A program made the translations under genes and the position numbers. Of a stretch of 64,000 nucleotides of DNA, positions 23,820 to 31,744 are shown in pieces. Origin of the DNA: Streptomyces narbonensis (GTDB lineage Bacteria > Actinomycetota > Actinomycetes > Streptomycetales > Streptomycetaceae). Under the pieces are notes generated by a model that worked only from the letters and a program-made list of their open reading frames with translations, was not told where the DNA came from and made no database searches. Position 1 is the stretch's first letter. Every line of letters starts with the position of its first letter. The stretch lies in NCBI RefSeq assembly GCF_014649015.1, contig NZ_BMSF01000022.1:34384-98383 (forward strand), given 5' to 3'.

Positions 23820-23969
23820 TCACATGAGGCCCGCCCGGGTGACGAACCCGGCGAGCACGACGACCAGGGTCCAGCCGAGCACGTGCTCCAGGATCTTGGG
23901 GCCGTCTCCGTCCCGGGGGCCGCCCGTCCGGGCGCGGGAGAGGAATCGGGCGTAGGTGGTTGCGGTCAT
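23820..23969 (-). CDS. SCO1431-family small membrane protein
   Basis: The 49-residue product MTATTYARFLSRARTGG... carries a basic N-terminal half and one C-terminal membrane segment (LEHVLGWTLVVVLAGFVTRAGLM). The motif GPKILEHVLGWTL is what I recall of the small SCO1431 family of Streptomyces membrane proteins. The function is unknown. The ATG at 23969 was chosen over a longer frame from 24020 because it gives the family length. It lies between the C39-like peptidase and the acyl-CoA dehydrogenase, all on the minus strand with separate spacing. Confidence 0.75.
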   Translation of the reverse strand: MTATTYARFLSRARTGGPRDGDGPKILEHVLGWTLVVVLAGFVTRAGLM

Positions 23970-24044
23970 GGCCACCACAGTGCGGCACGGGGGCGGCCCC
24001 GGGGTAGAGACGTCGGTCACGTCCCCCGGGGCCGCCCGCCCCGG

Positions 24045-25445
24045 TCAGCCGATGCCGAGGGCCGCGAGGGCCCTGCGCTGGGCGGGCGAAGGACGGTCCG
24101 GGAAGTAGAGGTAGCAGACCCCGCCTGTGCCGGAGACCACTCGCCCGCTCGCGTTGTAGCGCTTGGTCCGGAGCCAGATGTTCTCCCACTCGCGTCGCGG
24201 GTAGATCCGGCGGACCGCCTCGTTGCTCGGGGAGGCGGGGTCGTTGGCGATGACGTCGCCGGTCGCCGTGAAGCCGATGACGGTCATGAGGTGGCCGAAG
24301 GTGCCGTAGCCGGCGCCGGTCAGTTCCTCCTTGAGGAAGGACTGGGACGTTATGGCCGGGATGCCCGCCCGGACCAGGGTTTCGAGCTCCGTGAGCGAGC
24401 GGAGCCGGGTGACCACGGCGTTCATGTCGGGGTACGTGGCCGCGTAGGCGGCGTTGAAGGGCCAGTTGCCGCAGCCCTCGTACTGGTGGTCGTAGGTGAA
24501 GCGGGCCGCGTGGCAGACCTGGGGGTCGGCGAAGTCCGGGTTCACCCAGGCAAGCTGTTCGGCCGAGGGGCGGCGTCCCCAGTACTCGACGATCATCTGG
24601 GAGGAGGTCGGGCTGCACCAGGCCTCGCCGCCGTTGTCGTACTCGGGGTACTGCCCGACGTGGGTGTTCTGCGAGTAGCGCGGCACGGTCAGCTCGCGGG
24701 CGGGTCCGGGTTCGGAGGCCGGGACGGTGAAGCGGTCCGGGACGTCCGAGGCCATCGCGCCGAGCCGCCACACCGTGGGGGTGAGGCCGCTGCCCGGGGT
24801 GCGGTACAGCGTCAGGCGGAGGCGGTAGGAGGTCAGCCGGAGGCCGCTCGCCGCGTCGTCGATGGCGAAGGTGTCGGTCCAGACGGAGCTCTTGCCGTCG
24901 GTCTGGTCGTCGACCGAGGTGCGCCGGATGTCGCCGTCGCCGGAGGCCCAGCGCCCCAGCACGTACCAGGGGGTGTCGGTGGCGTCGGAGTACGTGCCGG
25001 ACAGCTCGACCTGGAGCCAGGTGCCGGGCGGCGTGTGGGCGTTCCAGGAGGCGATGACCTCGGTGGCGGGCACGGTCGAGGTGTGCGCGGGCGAGGTCCA
25101 GCTCGCGTACTCCCAGGCCGAGGTCCGGCCCGTGTGCGGGTCGGCGTACTCGGTGCGGCCCGCGGGGGTGGCGAGCACCAGCCCGGGGCGGCGTCCCGCG
25201 ACCGCCTTCGTCCCGGCCGCGCTGCCGCACCTCCAGTCGGTGTAGGAGTGCCAGAAGCGGTTGTCGACCAGGCCGGGAGCCGGTGTGTGGCCCTGGGCGG
25301 CTCGGTCGGCCGCCGCGCCGGGGTCGGGGGCCGCGGGGCCGTCGGGGGCGGTCGCCGAGGCGGGGACGGCGGTGGCCGCGGCCGTTCCCGCGGCGGCCGC
25401 GAGAGCCGCGGCGAGGACGGTTCTGCGCGGGGTGGAGCTGGTCAT
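24045..25445 (-). CDS. Tat-exported C39-like peptidase
   Basis: The 466-residue protein starts with a twin-arginine signal (TPRRTVLAAALAAAAGTAAATAVPASA), so it should be exported folded. The middle is a beta-rich region with repeated Trp/Tyr (WHSYTDWRC, WEYASWTSP). The C-terminal papain-like domain (about residues 275-430) has a catalytic Cys in GGEAWCSPTSSQMIVEYWG, a His in YGTFGHLMTVIGFTATGDVIANDPA and a following Asn/Asp, the C39-like arrangement. The role is probably extracellular protein or peptide cleavage; an amidase is possible. It begins at 25445 and is divergent from the kinase gene across a 193-base region with an AT-rich palindrome. Confidence 0.8.
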   Translation of the reverse strand: MTSSTPRRTVLAAALAAAAGTAAATAVPASATAPDGPAAPDPGAAADRAAQGHTPAPGLVDNRFWHSYTDWRCGSAAGTKAVAGRRPGLVLATPAGRTEYADPHTGRTSAWEYASWTSPAHTSTVPATEVIASWNAHTPPGTWLQVELSGTYSDATDTPWYVLGRWASGDGDIRRTSVDDQTDGKSSVWTDTFAIDDAASGLRLTSYRLRLTLYRTPGSGLTPTVWRLGAMASDVPDRFTVPASEPGPARELTVPRYSQNTHVGQYPEYDNGGEAWCSPTSSQMIVEYWGRRPSAEQLAWVNPDFADPQVCHAARFTYDHQYEGCGNWPFNAAYAATYPDMNAVVTRLRSLTELETLVRAGIPAITSQSFLKEELTGAGYGTFGHLMTVIGFTATGDVIANDPASPSNEAVRRIYPRREWENIWLRTKRYNASGRVVSGTGGVCYLYFPDRPSPAQRRALAALGIG

Positions 25446-25562
25446 GGGCGGTGACCCCCAGTCGAGAACGAGTCGAGAACGGTGGGCGTACGGGCCTGCT
25501 GCGCGGGCCCACTATCCCGGCTGGCGCGGGGCGTCCGCCAGCACTTCGCCCCGCGTCGCCGA

Positions 25563-25574
25563 ACCAATATTGGT
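25563..25574. promoter_or_regulatory. ACCAATATTGGT palindrome between divergent genes
   Basis: A perfect 12-bp palindrome with an AATATT core, rare in DNA of this composition, is followed by GGTC-TC-GACC. It lies between the C39-like peptidase and uridine-kinase-like genes and could overlap the peptidase promoter. Confidence 0.4.
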
Positions 25575-25638
25575 CTCGACCACTGACGGTGGTACCTCCC
25601 TGACCTGCGGCGGTCCCCGACTCCCCTACCCTGGGCCC

Positions 25639-26268
25639 ATGACCGACCTCGACCACGCGGCACACGCCCTGCTCCGGCTCCCGCCCTCCTGCGGACCGGT
25701 CCGGCTCGTCGCGGTCGACGGCCACGCCGGCTCCGGGAAGTCCACCCTCGCGGCCCGCCTCGCCGGCGCCCTCGGCGGCGCCCCCGTCCTCCACCTCGAC
25801 GACCTCGCCACCCACGAGGAGCTCTTCGCCTGGACCGGCCGACTGCGGCGGCAGGTCCTGGAACCGCTCTCCCGGGGCGAGACCGCGCAGTACATGCCGT
25901 ACGACTGGACCCACCGCTGCTTCGGCGAGGCCCGCGCACTGCCGCCGGCCCCGGTCGTCCTCGTCGAGGGCGTCGGCGCCGGCAGGGCGGTGGTGCGGCC
26001 GTTCCTGGCGTGGCTGCTGTGGATGGAACGAGCGCCCGAGGAGTCCTGGACCCGGGGGCGGCACCGGGACGGCCCGGAGCAGACCGATTTCTGGGACGGC
26101 TGGACTCTGGCGGAGACTCGCCACTTCGCCGAGGACCCCTCCCGGCCCTTCGCCGACACCCTGGTACGGGAGCGTCGTGAGGGGTACGACTGGCTTCCCG
26201 GGCCCTCTGCGACAGCGGGCCAGGACCAGATCATCACGCACCGTGACGGCTCGATGTCCGCGAATTGA
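25639..26268 (+). CDS. Uridine-kinase-like P-loop protein
   Basis: The 209-residue protein has a P-loop VAVDGHAGSGKSTLAARLAGAL, then a catalytic-type VLHLDDLATHEELFAW and VVLVEGVGAGR, the arrangement of uridine/phosphoribulokinase-like enzymes. The nucleoside-binding region is short and diverged, so the true substrate may not be uridine. The ATG at 25639 is at the family position; a longer frame from 25261 overlaps the divergent peptidase gene. It ends just before a region carrying a candidate small RNA. Confidence 0.75.
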   Translation: MTDLDHAAHALLRLPPSCGPVRLVAVDGHAGSGKSTLAARLAGALGGAPVLHLDDLATHEELFAWTGRLRRQVLEPLSRGETAQYMPYDWTHRCFGEARALPPAPVVLVEGVGAGRAVVRPFLAWLLWMERAPEESWTRGRHRDGPEQTDFWDGWTLAETRHFAEDPSRPFADTLVRERREGYDWLPGPSATAGQDQIITHRDGSMSAN

Positions 26269-26307
26269 GGGGCTGGAAGTCCGCTTCCGCAAGTGCTTCA
26301 ACACCGC

Positions 26308-26337
26308 TTGACCCCGGGGGCGTACAGGTCTTACGTT
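26308..26337 (+). promoter_or_regulatory. Candidate promoter of a small RNA
   Basis: TTGACC (26308-26313), 18 bases, then TACGTT (26332-26337) fits a Streptomyces housekeeping promoter. Transcription should start near 26343. Confidence 0.5.
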
Positions 26338-26342
26338 CTCAA

Positions 26343-26415
26343 TGTGCGGCTTTTCGGAGCCGCCTCGGACACGAAGCCCCCGGTTGTTCCCCCGTGATCG
26401 GGGGCTTCGTTCTGT
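26343..26415 (+). ncRNA. Candidate small RNA with terminator
   Basis: Downstream of the promoter-like element the sequence can form a 6-bp hairpin (GCGGCT at 26346-26351 with AGCCGC at 26358-26363) and then a 12-bp GC-rich stem (ACGAAGCCCCCG at 26371-26382 with its complement at 26399-26410) followed by TTCTG. This is promoter, stem-loop and terminator in about 75 nt, with no gene on either strand. A short frame crosses it, but it is not bounded like a gene. The 309-base gap 26269-26577 contains this and then the promoter of the AAA+ gene. An untranslated leader attenuator for the AAA+ gene is the main alternative. Confidence 0.5.
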
Positions 26416-26577
26416 CCCGATCACCCCCTCGGAAGCCCCCTCGCGCCCCCCGACGCTCACCCAGGGTCACTGCTTCCGGATCATGCGCTTCTCCTTAAGC
26501 GCACACCCCCTGCGCAGGTACGATGCCCCCAGGTGCGGTCAAATCCCGTCCATGCGAAGACGGTTGTGGGGGACCCG

Positions 26578-28497
26578 ATGGACATCGGCACGCAGGGCTC
26601 GCTTGCCCCCGCCGAGCTCGCCTGGCTGCGCGGAGTCGACGCCTACACGATGGGCGCCTATCCGCAGGCGGAGGACGAGTTCCGGACGGCGGTACGGATC
26701 GACCCCGGGATGGCGGACGCCTGGCTCGGGTTACACGCGCTCCGGGTCGACACCACGACCGCGCTGCTGCGCATGTACCGCAACCGGGAGCGCTTCGGCG
26801 AGCAGCGCACCCGGCACCGCCGCACGCTGAACTCCTGGTACTGGCTGGGCTGGTGGGTGCAGCCCGTCCTGGAGAAGCCGCGTGACCTCCTGCTCGCCCA
26901 CGCCTCCCACTGGCTCGACGGCCGCCACGTGCCGGAGCTGGACCGGGCGCTCGCCGGACTCCCCCCGGTCGACACCGACCCGCAGGTCCGCTTCCTGCAC
27001 GCCTGCCGCGCCTATCTCGTCAAGGACTGGGACCAGCTCGTCCGCCATACGGAGACCCTCGTCGACGACCCGTTGCTCGGCATCGAGGCGGGCCTCTTCG
27101 GCGGCATGGCCCGGGTCCGCCTGGAGATGTACGGCCAGGCCGAGCCGCTGCTCTCGGCCTCGCTGATGCGCTGCCGCAGCGAGCAGCCGCAGCGCAAGGA
27201 GCTCCGCTACTGGCTCGCCCGCGCCCACGAGGGCACCGGGCGCAGCGCTGCGGCGCTGCCGCTCTACCGGGCCGTGCACCGGATCGACCCGGCTTTCATG
27301 GACACGGCCGCCCGGCTCGCGGCCATCGCCGAGTACGACGGCTTCGAGGGGTACGACGGCGTGGACGACCCGTCCGGCCTCGCGACGGTCGCCCTCGGCA
27401 CCGTCGGCGGCGGTCTCGGCCAGGAGACCGTGGACACCGCGCCCGGCCCGGACCCGGAAGCCGGGGCGCTGGGCGACGGACTGCGGCTCGCGCCGGAGCC
27501 CGCACCGCCGGTCGTTCCCGTCGCTCCGCCCGAGACCGTACGGCAGAAGGCGTCTTTGCCCGGGCAGCCGGGGCCGCCGCGCTTCCCCGCCGGGCCCACC
27601 GACCCCGTCCTGCTCGCGGAGGCGCTCGCCGAGCTGGAGGGCATGGTCGGGCTCGACCCGGTGAAGCGGCAGGTCAAGGCGCTCTCCGCGCAGCTGGAGA
27701 TGGCACGGCTGCGCGCCGAACAGGGGCTCCCCGTCCAGCCTCCTAAGCGCCACTTCGTCTTCTCCGGCCCGTCCGGGACCGGCAAGACCACGGTCGCCCG
27801 GATTCTGGGCCGGGTCTTCTACGCCCTCGGGCTGCTCGGCGGCGACCACCTCGTGGAGGCCCAACGGGCCGACCTCGTCGGAGAGTTCCTCGGCCAGACG
27901 GCGGTCAAGGCCAACGAGCTCATCGACTCGGCCCTCGGCGGGGTGCTCTTCGTCGACGAGGCGTACGCGCTCTCCAACACGGGCTACAGCAAGGGCGACG
28001 CCTACGGCGACGAAGCCCTCCAGGTCCTGCTCAAGCGGGCCGAGGACAACCGCGACCATCTGGTGGTCATCCTGGCCGGCTACCCCGAGGGCATGGACCG
28101 GCTGCTCAGCACGAACCCCGGCCTGTCCTCCCGCTTCACCACGCGGGTCGACTTCCCCTCGTACCGGCCGCTCGAACTCACCGCGATCGGCGCGGTCCTG
28201 GCGGCGGCCAACGGCGACGGCTGGGACGACGAGGCCCGGGACGAGCTCCGCTCGATCAGCGGACACGTCGTCGAGCAGGGCTGGATCGACGAGCTGGGCA
28301 ACGGCCGCTTCCTGCGCACCCTGTACGAGAAGTCCTGCGCCTACCGGGACCTGCGGCTCTCCGGCTACCCGGGTACACCGACCCGGGACGACCTCGCGAC
28401 CCTCCGGCTCGCCGACCTCATGCAGGCGTACGGCGAGGTCCTGTCGGGCCGCGGTCCGATCGACCGCGGCCCGCAGCAGGAGCCCCCGGGCTACTGA
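26578..28497 (+). CDS. TPR-AAA+ ATPase of the CbxX/EccA type
   Basis: The 639-residue protein has an N-terminal TPR-like domain (about 1-300; YPQAEDEFRTAVRIDPGMADAWLGL and similar), a Pro-rich linker and a C-terminal AAA+ domain from about 350. The Walker A motif GPSGTGKTT is at residues 397-405, the Walker B is LFVDEAYAL, and the sensor/arginine region is NPGLSSRFTTRVDFPSY. The architecture matches EccA, the cytoplasmic ATPase of ESX/type VII secretion, and CbxX/CfqX proteins. No ESX substrate or other Ecc gene is present in the window, so it may act with a remote type VII locus or have another role. The ATG at 26578 has GGGGGA upstream. Its end overlaps the convergent CNNM gene by 7 bases. 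Confidence 0.85.
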   Translation: MDIGTQGSLAPAELAWLRGVDAYTMGAYPQAEDEFRTAVRIDPGMADAWLGLHALRVDTTTALLRMYRNRERFGEQRTRHRRTLNSWYWLGWWVQPVLEKPRDLLLAHASHWLDGRHVPELDRALAGLPPVDTDPQVRFLHACRAYLVKDWDQLVRHTETLVDDPLLGIEAGLFGGMARVRLEMYGQAEPLLSASLMRCRSEQPQRKELRYWLARAHEGTGRSAAALPLYRAVHRIDPAFMDTAARLAAIAEYDGFEGYDGVDDPSGLATVALGTVGGGLGQETVDTAPGPDPEAGALGDGLRLAPEPAPPVVPVAPPETVRQKASLPGQPGPPRFPAGPTDPVLLAEALAELEGMVGLDPVKRQVKALSAQLEMARLRAEQGLPVQPPKRHFVFSGPSGTGKTTVARILGRVFYALGLLGGDHLVEAQRADLVGEFLGQTAVKANELIDSALGGVLFVDEAYALSNTGYSKGDAYGDEALQVLLKRAEDNRDHLVVILAGYPEGMDRLLSTNPGLSSRFTTRVDFPSYRPLELTAIGAVLAAANGDGWDDEARDELRSISGHVVEQGWIDELGNGRFLRTLYEKSCAYRDLRLSGYPGTPTRDDLATLRLADLMQAYGEVLSGRGPIDRGPQQEPPGY

Positions 28498-29528
28498 CCC
28501 ACGGGCAGCCGGTGGGCGGGGTCACGGACTTCGCCCACCAGCATCTCCAGGACGTCCTCCAGGGCGACCAGGCCGAGGACCCGGCCCGAGCCGTCCGCGA
28601 CCTGCGCCAGATGGGTCGCGGCCCTGCGCATCACGGTGAGGGCGTCGTCGAGGGGCAGCTCGGCGCGGAGCGTCGCCATGGGCCGCCACAGCTGGTGCGG
28701 TACGGCCCGCTCCCGGTCCTCCAGGTCGAGGACGTCCTTCACGTGCACGAAGCCCATGAAGGTGCCGCGCGCCTCGGCGCGGACCGGGAAGCGCGAGTAG
28801 CCGGTCCGTACGGTCAGGTCCTCGATCTCGCGCGGGGTGACGGACGGCGGGACCGTCACCAGGGAGGACTGGGCGATGAGGACGTCCGTCACCGGGCGGC
28901 TGCCCAGTTCGAGGGCGTCCTCCAGGCGCTCCTGCTCGGCCGGGTCGAGCAGCCCGGCCTGGCCGGCGTCCTCGACGAGCCGGCCGAGCTGCGTCCGGGT
29001 GAAGACCGCCTCCACCTCGTCCTTCGGCTCGACCTTGAACGCCCGCAGGACGAGCCGGGCGCAGGCGCCCAGCGCGGCCGTGACCGGCCGGCAGAGCCGG
29101 GCGAAGCCGACCAGTGCCGGGGCGAGCCAGAGCGCGGTCCGCTCGGGCGCGGCCATCGCCAGGTTCTTCGGGACCATCTCGCCGATGACGAGGTGGAGGA
29201 AGACGACCGCGGCGAGGGCGATGACGTATCCGAGCGGGTGGATCAGGCCCTCGGGGACGCCGACCGTGTGGAAGACCGGTTCGAGGAGCCGGGCCACCGT
29301 CGGTTCGGCGACGGCGCCGAGGGTCAGCGAGCAGACGGTGATGCCGAACTGGGCAGCCGCCATCATCTGCGGCAGGTTCTCCAGACCGTGCAGGACCTGC
29401 TGGGCGCGGGCGCCGGCGAGCGGTTCGATCTGGCTGCGGCGGACGGAGACGAGCGCGAACTCGGCCCCGACGAAGAAGCCGTTGGCCAGTACGAGGACGA
29501 GGGCGAACAGCAGCTGGAGCGTGCTCAT
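28491..29528 (-). CDS. CNNM/CorB-type membrane protein with CBS pair (second gene of tandem)
   Basis: The 345-residue protein has an N-terminal CNNM (DUF21) domain with about four membrane segments (LQLLFALVLVLANGFFVGAEFALVSVRRSQIEPL; AAQFGITVCSLTLGAVAEPTVARLL; LAAVVFLHLVIGEMVPKNLAMAAPERTALWLAPAL) and a C-terminal CBS pair (FTRTQLGRLVEDAGQAG ... VTGYSRFPVRAE...MGFVHVKDVLDLED; RVLGLVALEDVLEMLVGEV). CNNM/CorB proteins are linked to Mg2+ export and homeostasis; the annotation hemolysin is historical. The start overlaps the stop of the upstream paralogue by 4 bases (ATGA), so translation is coupled. It lacks the C-terminal CorC_HlyC domain present in its partner. Confidence 0.85.
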   Translation of the reverse strand: MSTLQLLFALVLVLANGFFVGAEFALVSVRRSQIEPLAGARAQQVLHGLENLPQMMAAAQFGITVCSLTLGAVAEPTVARLLEPVFHTVGVPEGLIHPLGYVIALAAVVFLHLVIGEMVPKNLAMAAPERTALWLAPALVGFARLCRPVTAALGACARLVLRAFKVEPKDEVEAVFTRTQLGRLVEDAGQAGLLDPAEQERLEDALELGSRPVTDVLIAQSSLVTVPPSVTPREIEDLTVRTGYSRFPVRAEARGTFMGFVHVKDVLDLEDRERAVPHQLWRPMATLRAELPLDDALTVMRRAATHLAQVADGSGRVLGLVALEDVLEMLVGEVRDPAHRLPVGQ

Positions 29529-30967
29529 CGGACGCCCTCCGCGACGAGCGGGGCGCCGGTGTCCGTCGCGAGCGGATCGGCGTACGGCTCCGGGGCCGGG
29601 GCCGGTGCCGACCGGTTGCCCCGGTCGAGGACCGGGGCGTGACCCGGCTCCGGCTCAGGGCCGGTGCGCACGAGCCGGACGCGCCCGGCCCGGTAGCGGT
29701 CGACCTGGCGCACCGAGAGCCGCCAGCCGGGGAGCTCGGCGCGGTCGCCCGGGGCGGGGATGCGCCCGAGGAGGTCGGCGACGAGCCCGGCGACGGTCTC
29801 GTACGGCCCGTCGGGCACGTCGAGGCCTATCCGGCGCAGGGTGTGGACCCGGCAGGATCCGTCGGCCTCCCAGGCGGGGCGGCCGTCCTCGGCGGGGGCG
29901 GCGGCCAGCTCGGGGTGGCCGTCGGCGGGGGTGTCGTGCTCGTCGCGCACCTCGCCGACGAGCTCCTCGACGATGTCCTCCAGGGTGACGACGCCGGCCG
30001 TACCGCCGTACTCGTCGACGACGACGGCGATCGGCTGCTCCCTGCGCAGCTGCTCCAGGAGGGCCTGGGCGGGCAGCGTCTCGGGGACGAGGAGCGGCGG
30101 GACCGCGATCCGGCCGACGGGGGTGCGCAGCCGGGCGTGCGGGGTGACGGCGAGGGCGTCCTTGAGGTGGACCATGCCGACGATCTCGTCGATGCGGTCT
30201 CGGTAGACCGGGAACCGCGAGAGGCCGGTGGCCCGGGTGAGGTTGAGGACGTCGGCCGCGGTGGCGTCCCACTGGAGGGCGCTCACCTTCACGCGTGGGG
30301 TCATGACCTGGCCGGCCGTGAGGCCGCCGAGGGAGAGCGTCCGTACGAAGAGGTCCGCGGTGTCCTGTTCGAGCGCGCCGGCCAGGGCGGAGTGCCGGGC
30401 GAGCGAGACGAGCTCGCCGGGGGTCCGGACGGAGTCCAGCTCCTCGGTGGGCTCGACGCCCAGGAGCCGTACGAGCCGGTTGGCGACGCGATTGAGCAGG
30501 GCGATCACCGGGCGGAAGAGCGCGGAGAAGCGGCGCTGCGGGGTGGCGACGAAGCGGGCGACCTGGAGCGGCCGGGAGACCGCCCAGTTCTTCGGTACGA
30601 GCTCGCCGACCACCATCTGGACGGCGGAGGCGAGCAGCATCCCGACCACCACCGCCACGCCGGAGACGGCCCCTTCGGGCAGGCCGGTCGCGGTGAGGGG
30701 CCCGTCCAGCAGGCCGGCGAGCGCGGGCTGCGCGAGCATGCCGACGACGAGCGAGGTGAGCGTGATGCCGAGCTGGGTTCCGGAGAGCTGGAAGGACAGC
30801 TCGCGCAGGGCGGTGACGACGGTGCGGGCGCGCCGGTCGCCGGCTGCCGCGGCTCGCTCGGCCTCGGCGCGCTCGACGGTCACGAGACCGAACTCGGCGG
30901 CCACGAAGAAGCCGTTGGCGAGGATCAGGAGAAAGGCCGCGGCGAGCAGCAGAAGGGAGATGATCAT
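29525..30967 (-). CDS. CNNM/CorB-type membrane protein with CBS pair and CorC_HlyC domain
   Basis: The 480-residue paralogue has the same CNNM domain (LLLLAAAFLLILANGFFVAAEFGLVTVERAEAERAA ... GELVPKNWAVSRPLQVARFVATPQ), a CBS pair (TPRVKVSALQWDATAADVLNLTRATGLSRFPVYRDR; GGTAGVVTLEDIVEELVGEVRDEHD) and a C-terminal CorC_HlyC domain (SCRVHTLRRIGLDVPDGPYETVAGLVADLLGRIP). It probably handles Mg2+ or a similar divalent ion with its partner as a heteromer. The start at 30967 has AGGAGG upstream, and the leader holds a strong hairpin. The Pro-rich C-terminal tail overlaps the start of the next gene. Confidence 0.87.
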   Translation of the reverse strand: MIISLLLLAAAFLLILANGFFVAAEFGLVTVERAEAERAAAAGDRRARTVVTALRELSFQLSGTQLGITLTSLVVGMLAQPALAGLLDGPLTATGLPEGAVSGVAVVVGMLLASAVQMVVGELVPKNWAVSRPLQVARFVATPQRRFSALFRPVIALLNRVANRLVRLLGVEPTEELDSVRTPGELVSLARHSALAGALEQDTADLFVRTLSLGGLTAGQVMTPRVKVSALQWDATAADVLNLTRATGLSRFPVYRDRIDEIVGMVHLKDALAVTPHARLRTPVGRIAVPPLLVPETLPAQALLEQLRREQPIAVVVDEYGGTAGVVTLEDIVEELVGEVRDEHDTPADGHPELAAAPAEDGRPAWEADGSCRVHTLRRIGLDVPDGPYETVAGLVADLLGRIPAPGDRAELPGWRLSVRQVDRYRAGRVRLVRTGPEPEPGHAPVLDRGNRSAPAPAPEPYADPLATDTGAPLVAEGVR

Positions 30968-31090
30968 GCCGCCGCCTCCTGGGAGGGGGCGGCGCAGGTA
31001 CTACCGGACGATCCGTCCATTGCTGGAGGGAGTCACTCCTCGGGTCGAAGGGCGGCCCCGCGGGCCGTGAAGACGCGGCCCTGCACACGC

Positions 31091-31123
31091 GAGGCGGTGG
31101 TGCCGCTCGGGCACCACCGCCTC
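31091..31123 (-). promoter_or_regulatory. Strong leader hairpin upstream of the tandem CNNM genes
   Basis: GAGGCGGTGGTGCC pairs perfectly with GGCACCACCGCCTC over a 5-base loop, 124 bases before the first CNNM start. The leader also has CGCCGCC/GGCGGCG (30968-30996) that could hide the ribosome site. It may be a terminator for the PH gene's upstream neighbour or part of a metal-responsive leader; I could not match a known riboswitch. Confidence 0.4.
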
Positions 31124-31244
31124 CAGAGTAGTCACGCCAACGCCCCGGGGGGCAGGGGGTCCGACCCGGATGGGGGACGGATCCGGGTTCTCCCGCCCGG
31201 GATCCGTTCGCCTTCCGGTCCTCGTACGACCGCCAGGCCGGGTG

Positions 31245-31697
31245 TCAGACCCGCTCCGCGACCGTCCCGCGGCTGTCGGCCAGGGCCCGCAGGGCACGGG
31301 CGTCCCGGATGGCCGCTTCCCTGGCGATTCCGGGCTGGATGCCGAGCGCCGGCAGGCTGGTGCCGTCGCTCAGGTCGAGGAAGACCCAGGCGTCGCCGGG
31401 GCGGAGGTTGACCTTGACGATCTCCGCCCAGGCCAGCCGCCGGGTCCGGGTGATGTTGACGACCGTGACGCCCTCGTCGTCGGCGACGACCTTGGGGCGG
31501 CTCAGCAGGACGAGGATCCCGGAGAGCAGCGCGGCCGTGAAGACGAAGCTGGCGCGCTCCCCCGGACCCAGCCGCTCCAGCATCAGCGCCACGACGGTGA
31601 CGACGACGAACATCGTGACGCTCAGGGTCAGCAGGACCGCCCGGGTCCGCCCGGGACGGAAGGTGACCGGAAGGGCGGGCAGCGGTGCATCGGACAT
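31245..31697 (-). CDS. PH-domain membrane protein
   Basis: The 150-residue protein has two membrane segments (TRAVLLTLSVTMFVVVTVVALML; ASFVFTAALLSGILVLLS) and then a short bacterial PH-like domain, with VVADDEGVTVVNITRTRRLAWAEIVKVNLRPGDAWVFLDLSDG. Its function is unknown; similar genes sit beside hisG in Streptomyces. It starts at 31697 and is 47 bases downstream of hisG, probably in the same transcript. Confidence 0.75.
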   Translation of the reverse strand: MSDAPLPALPVTFRPGRTRAVLLTLSVTMFVVVTVVALMLERLGPGERASFVFTAALLSGILVLLSRPKVVADDEGVTVVNITRTRRLAWAEIVKVNLRPGDAWVFLDLSDGTSLPALGIQPGIAREAAIRDARALRALADSRGTVAERV

Positions 31698-31744
31698 CGG
31701 GGGCTTCCTCCGTGCCTCGGGGGGTGGTACCGGCTGGGCGGCCG

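Noticed and set aside
26343..26420. tRNA-like hairpins in the intergenic gap
   Set aside because: There is no cloverleaf, T-loop or acceptor pattern. The stems fit a terminator and a small hairpin.
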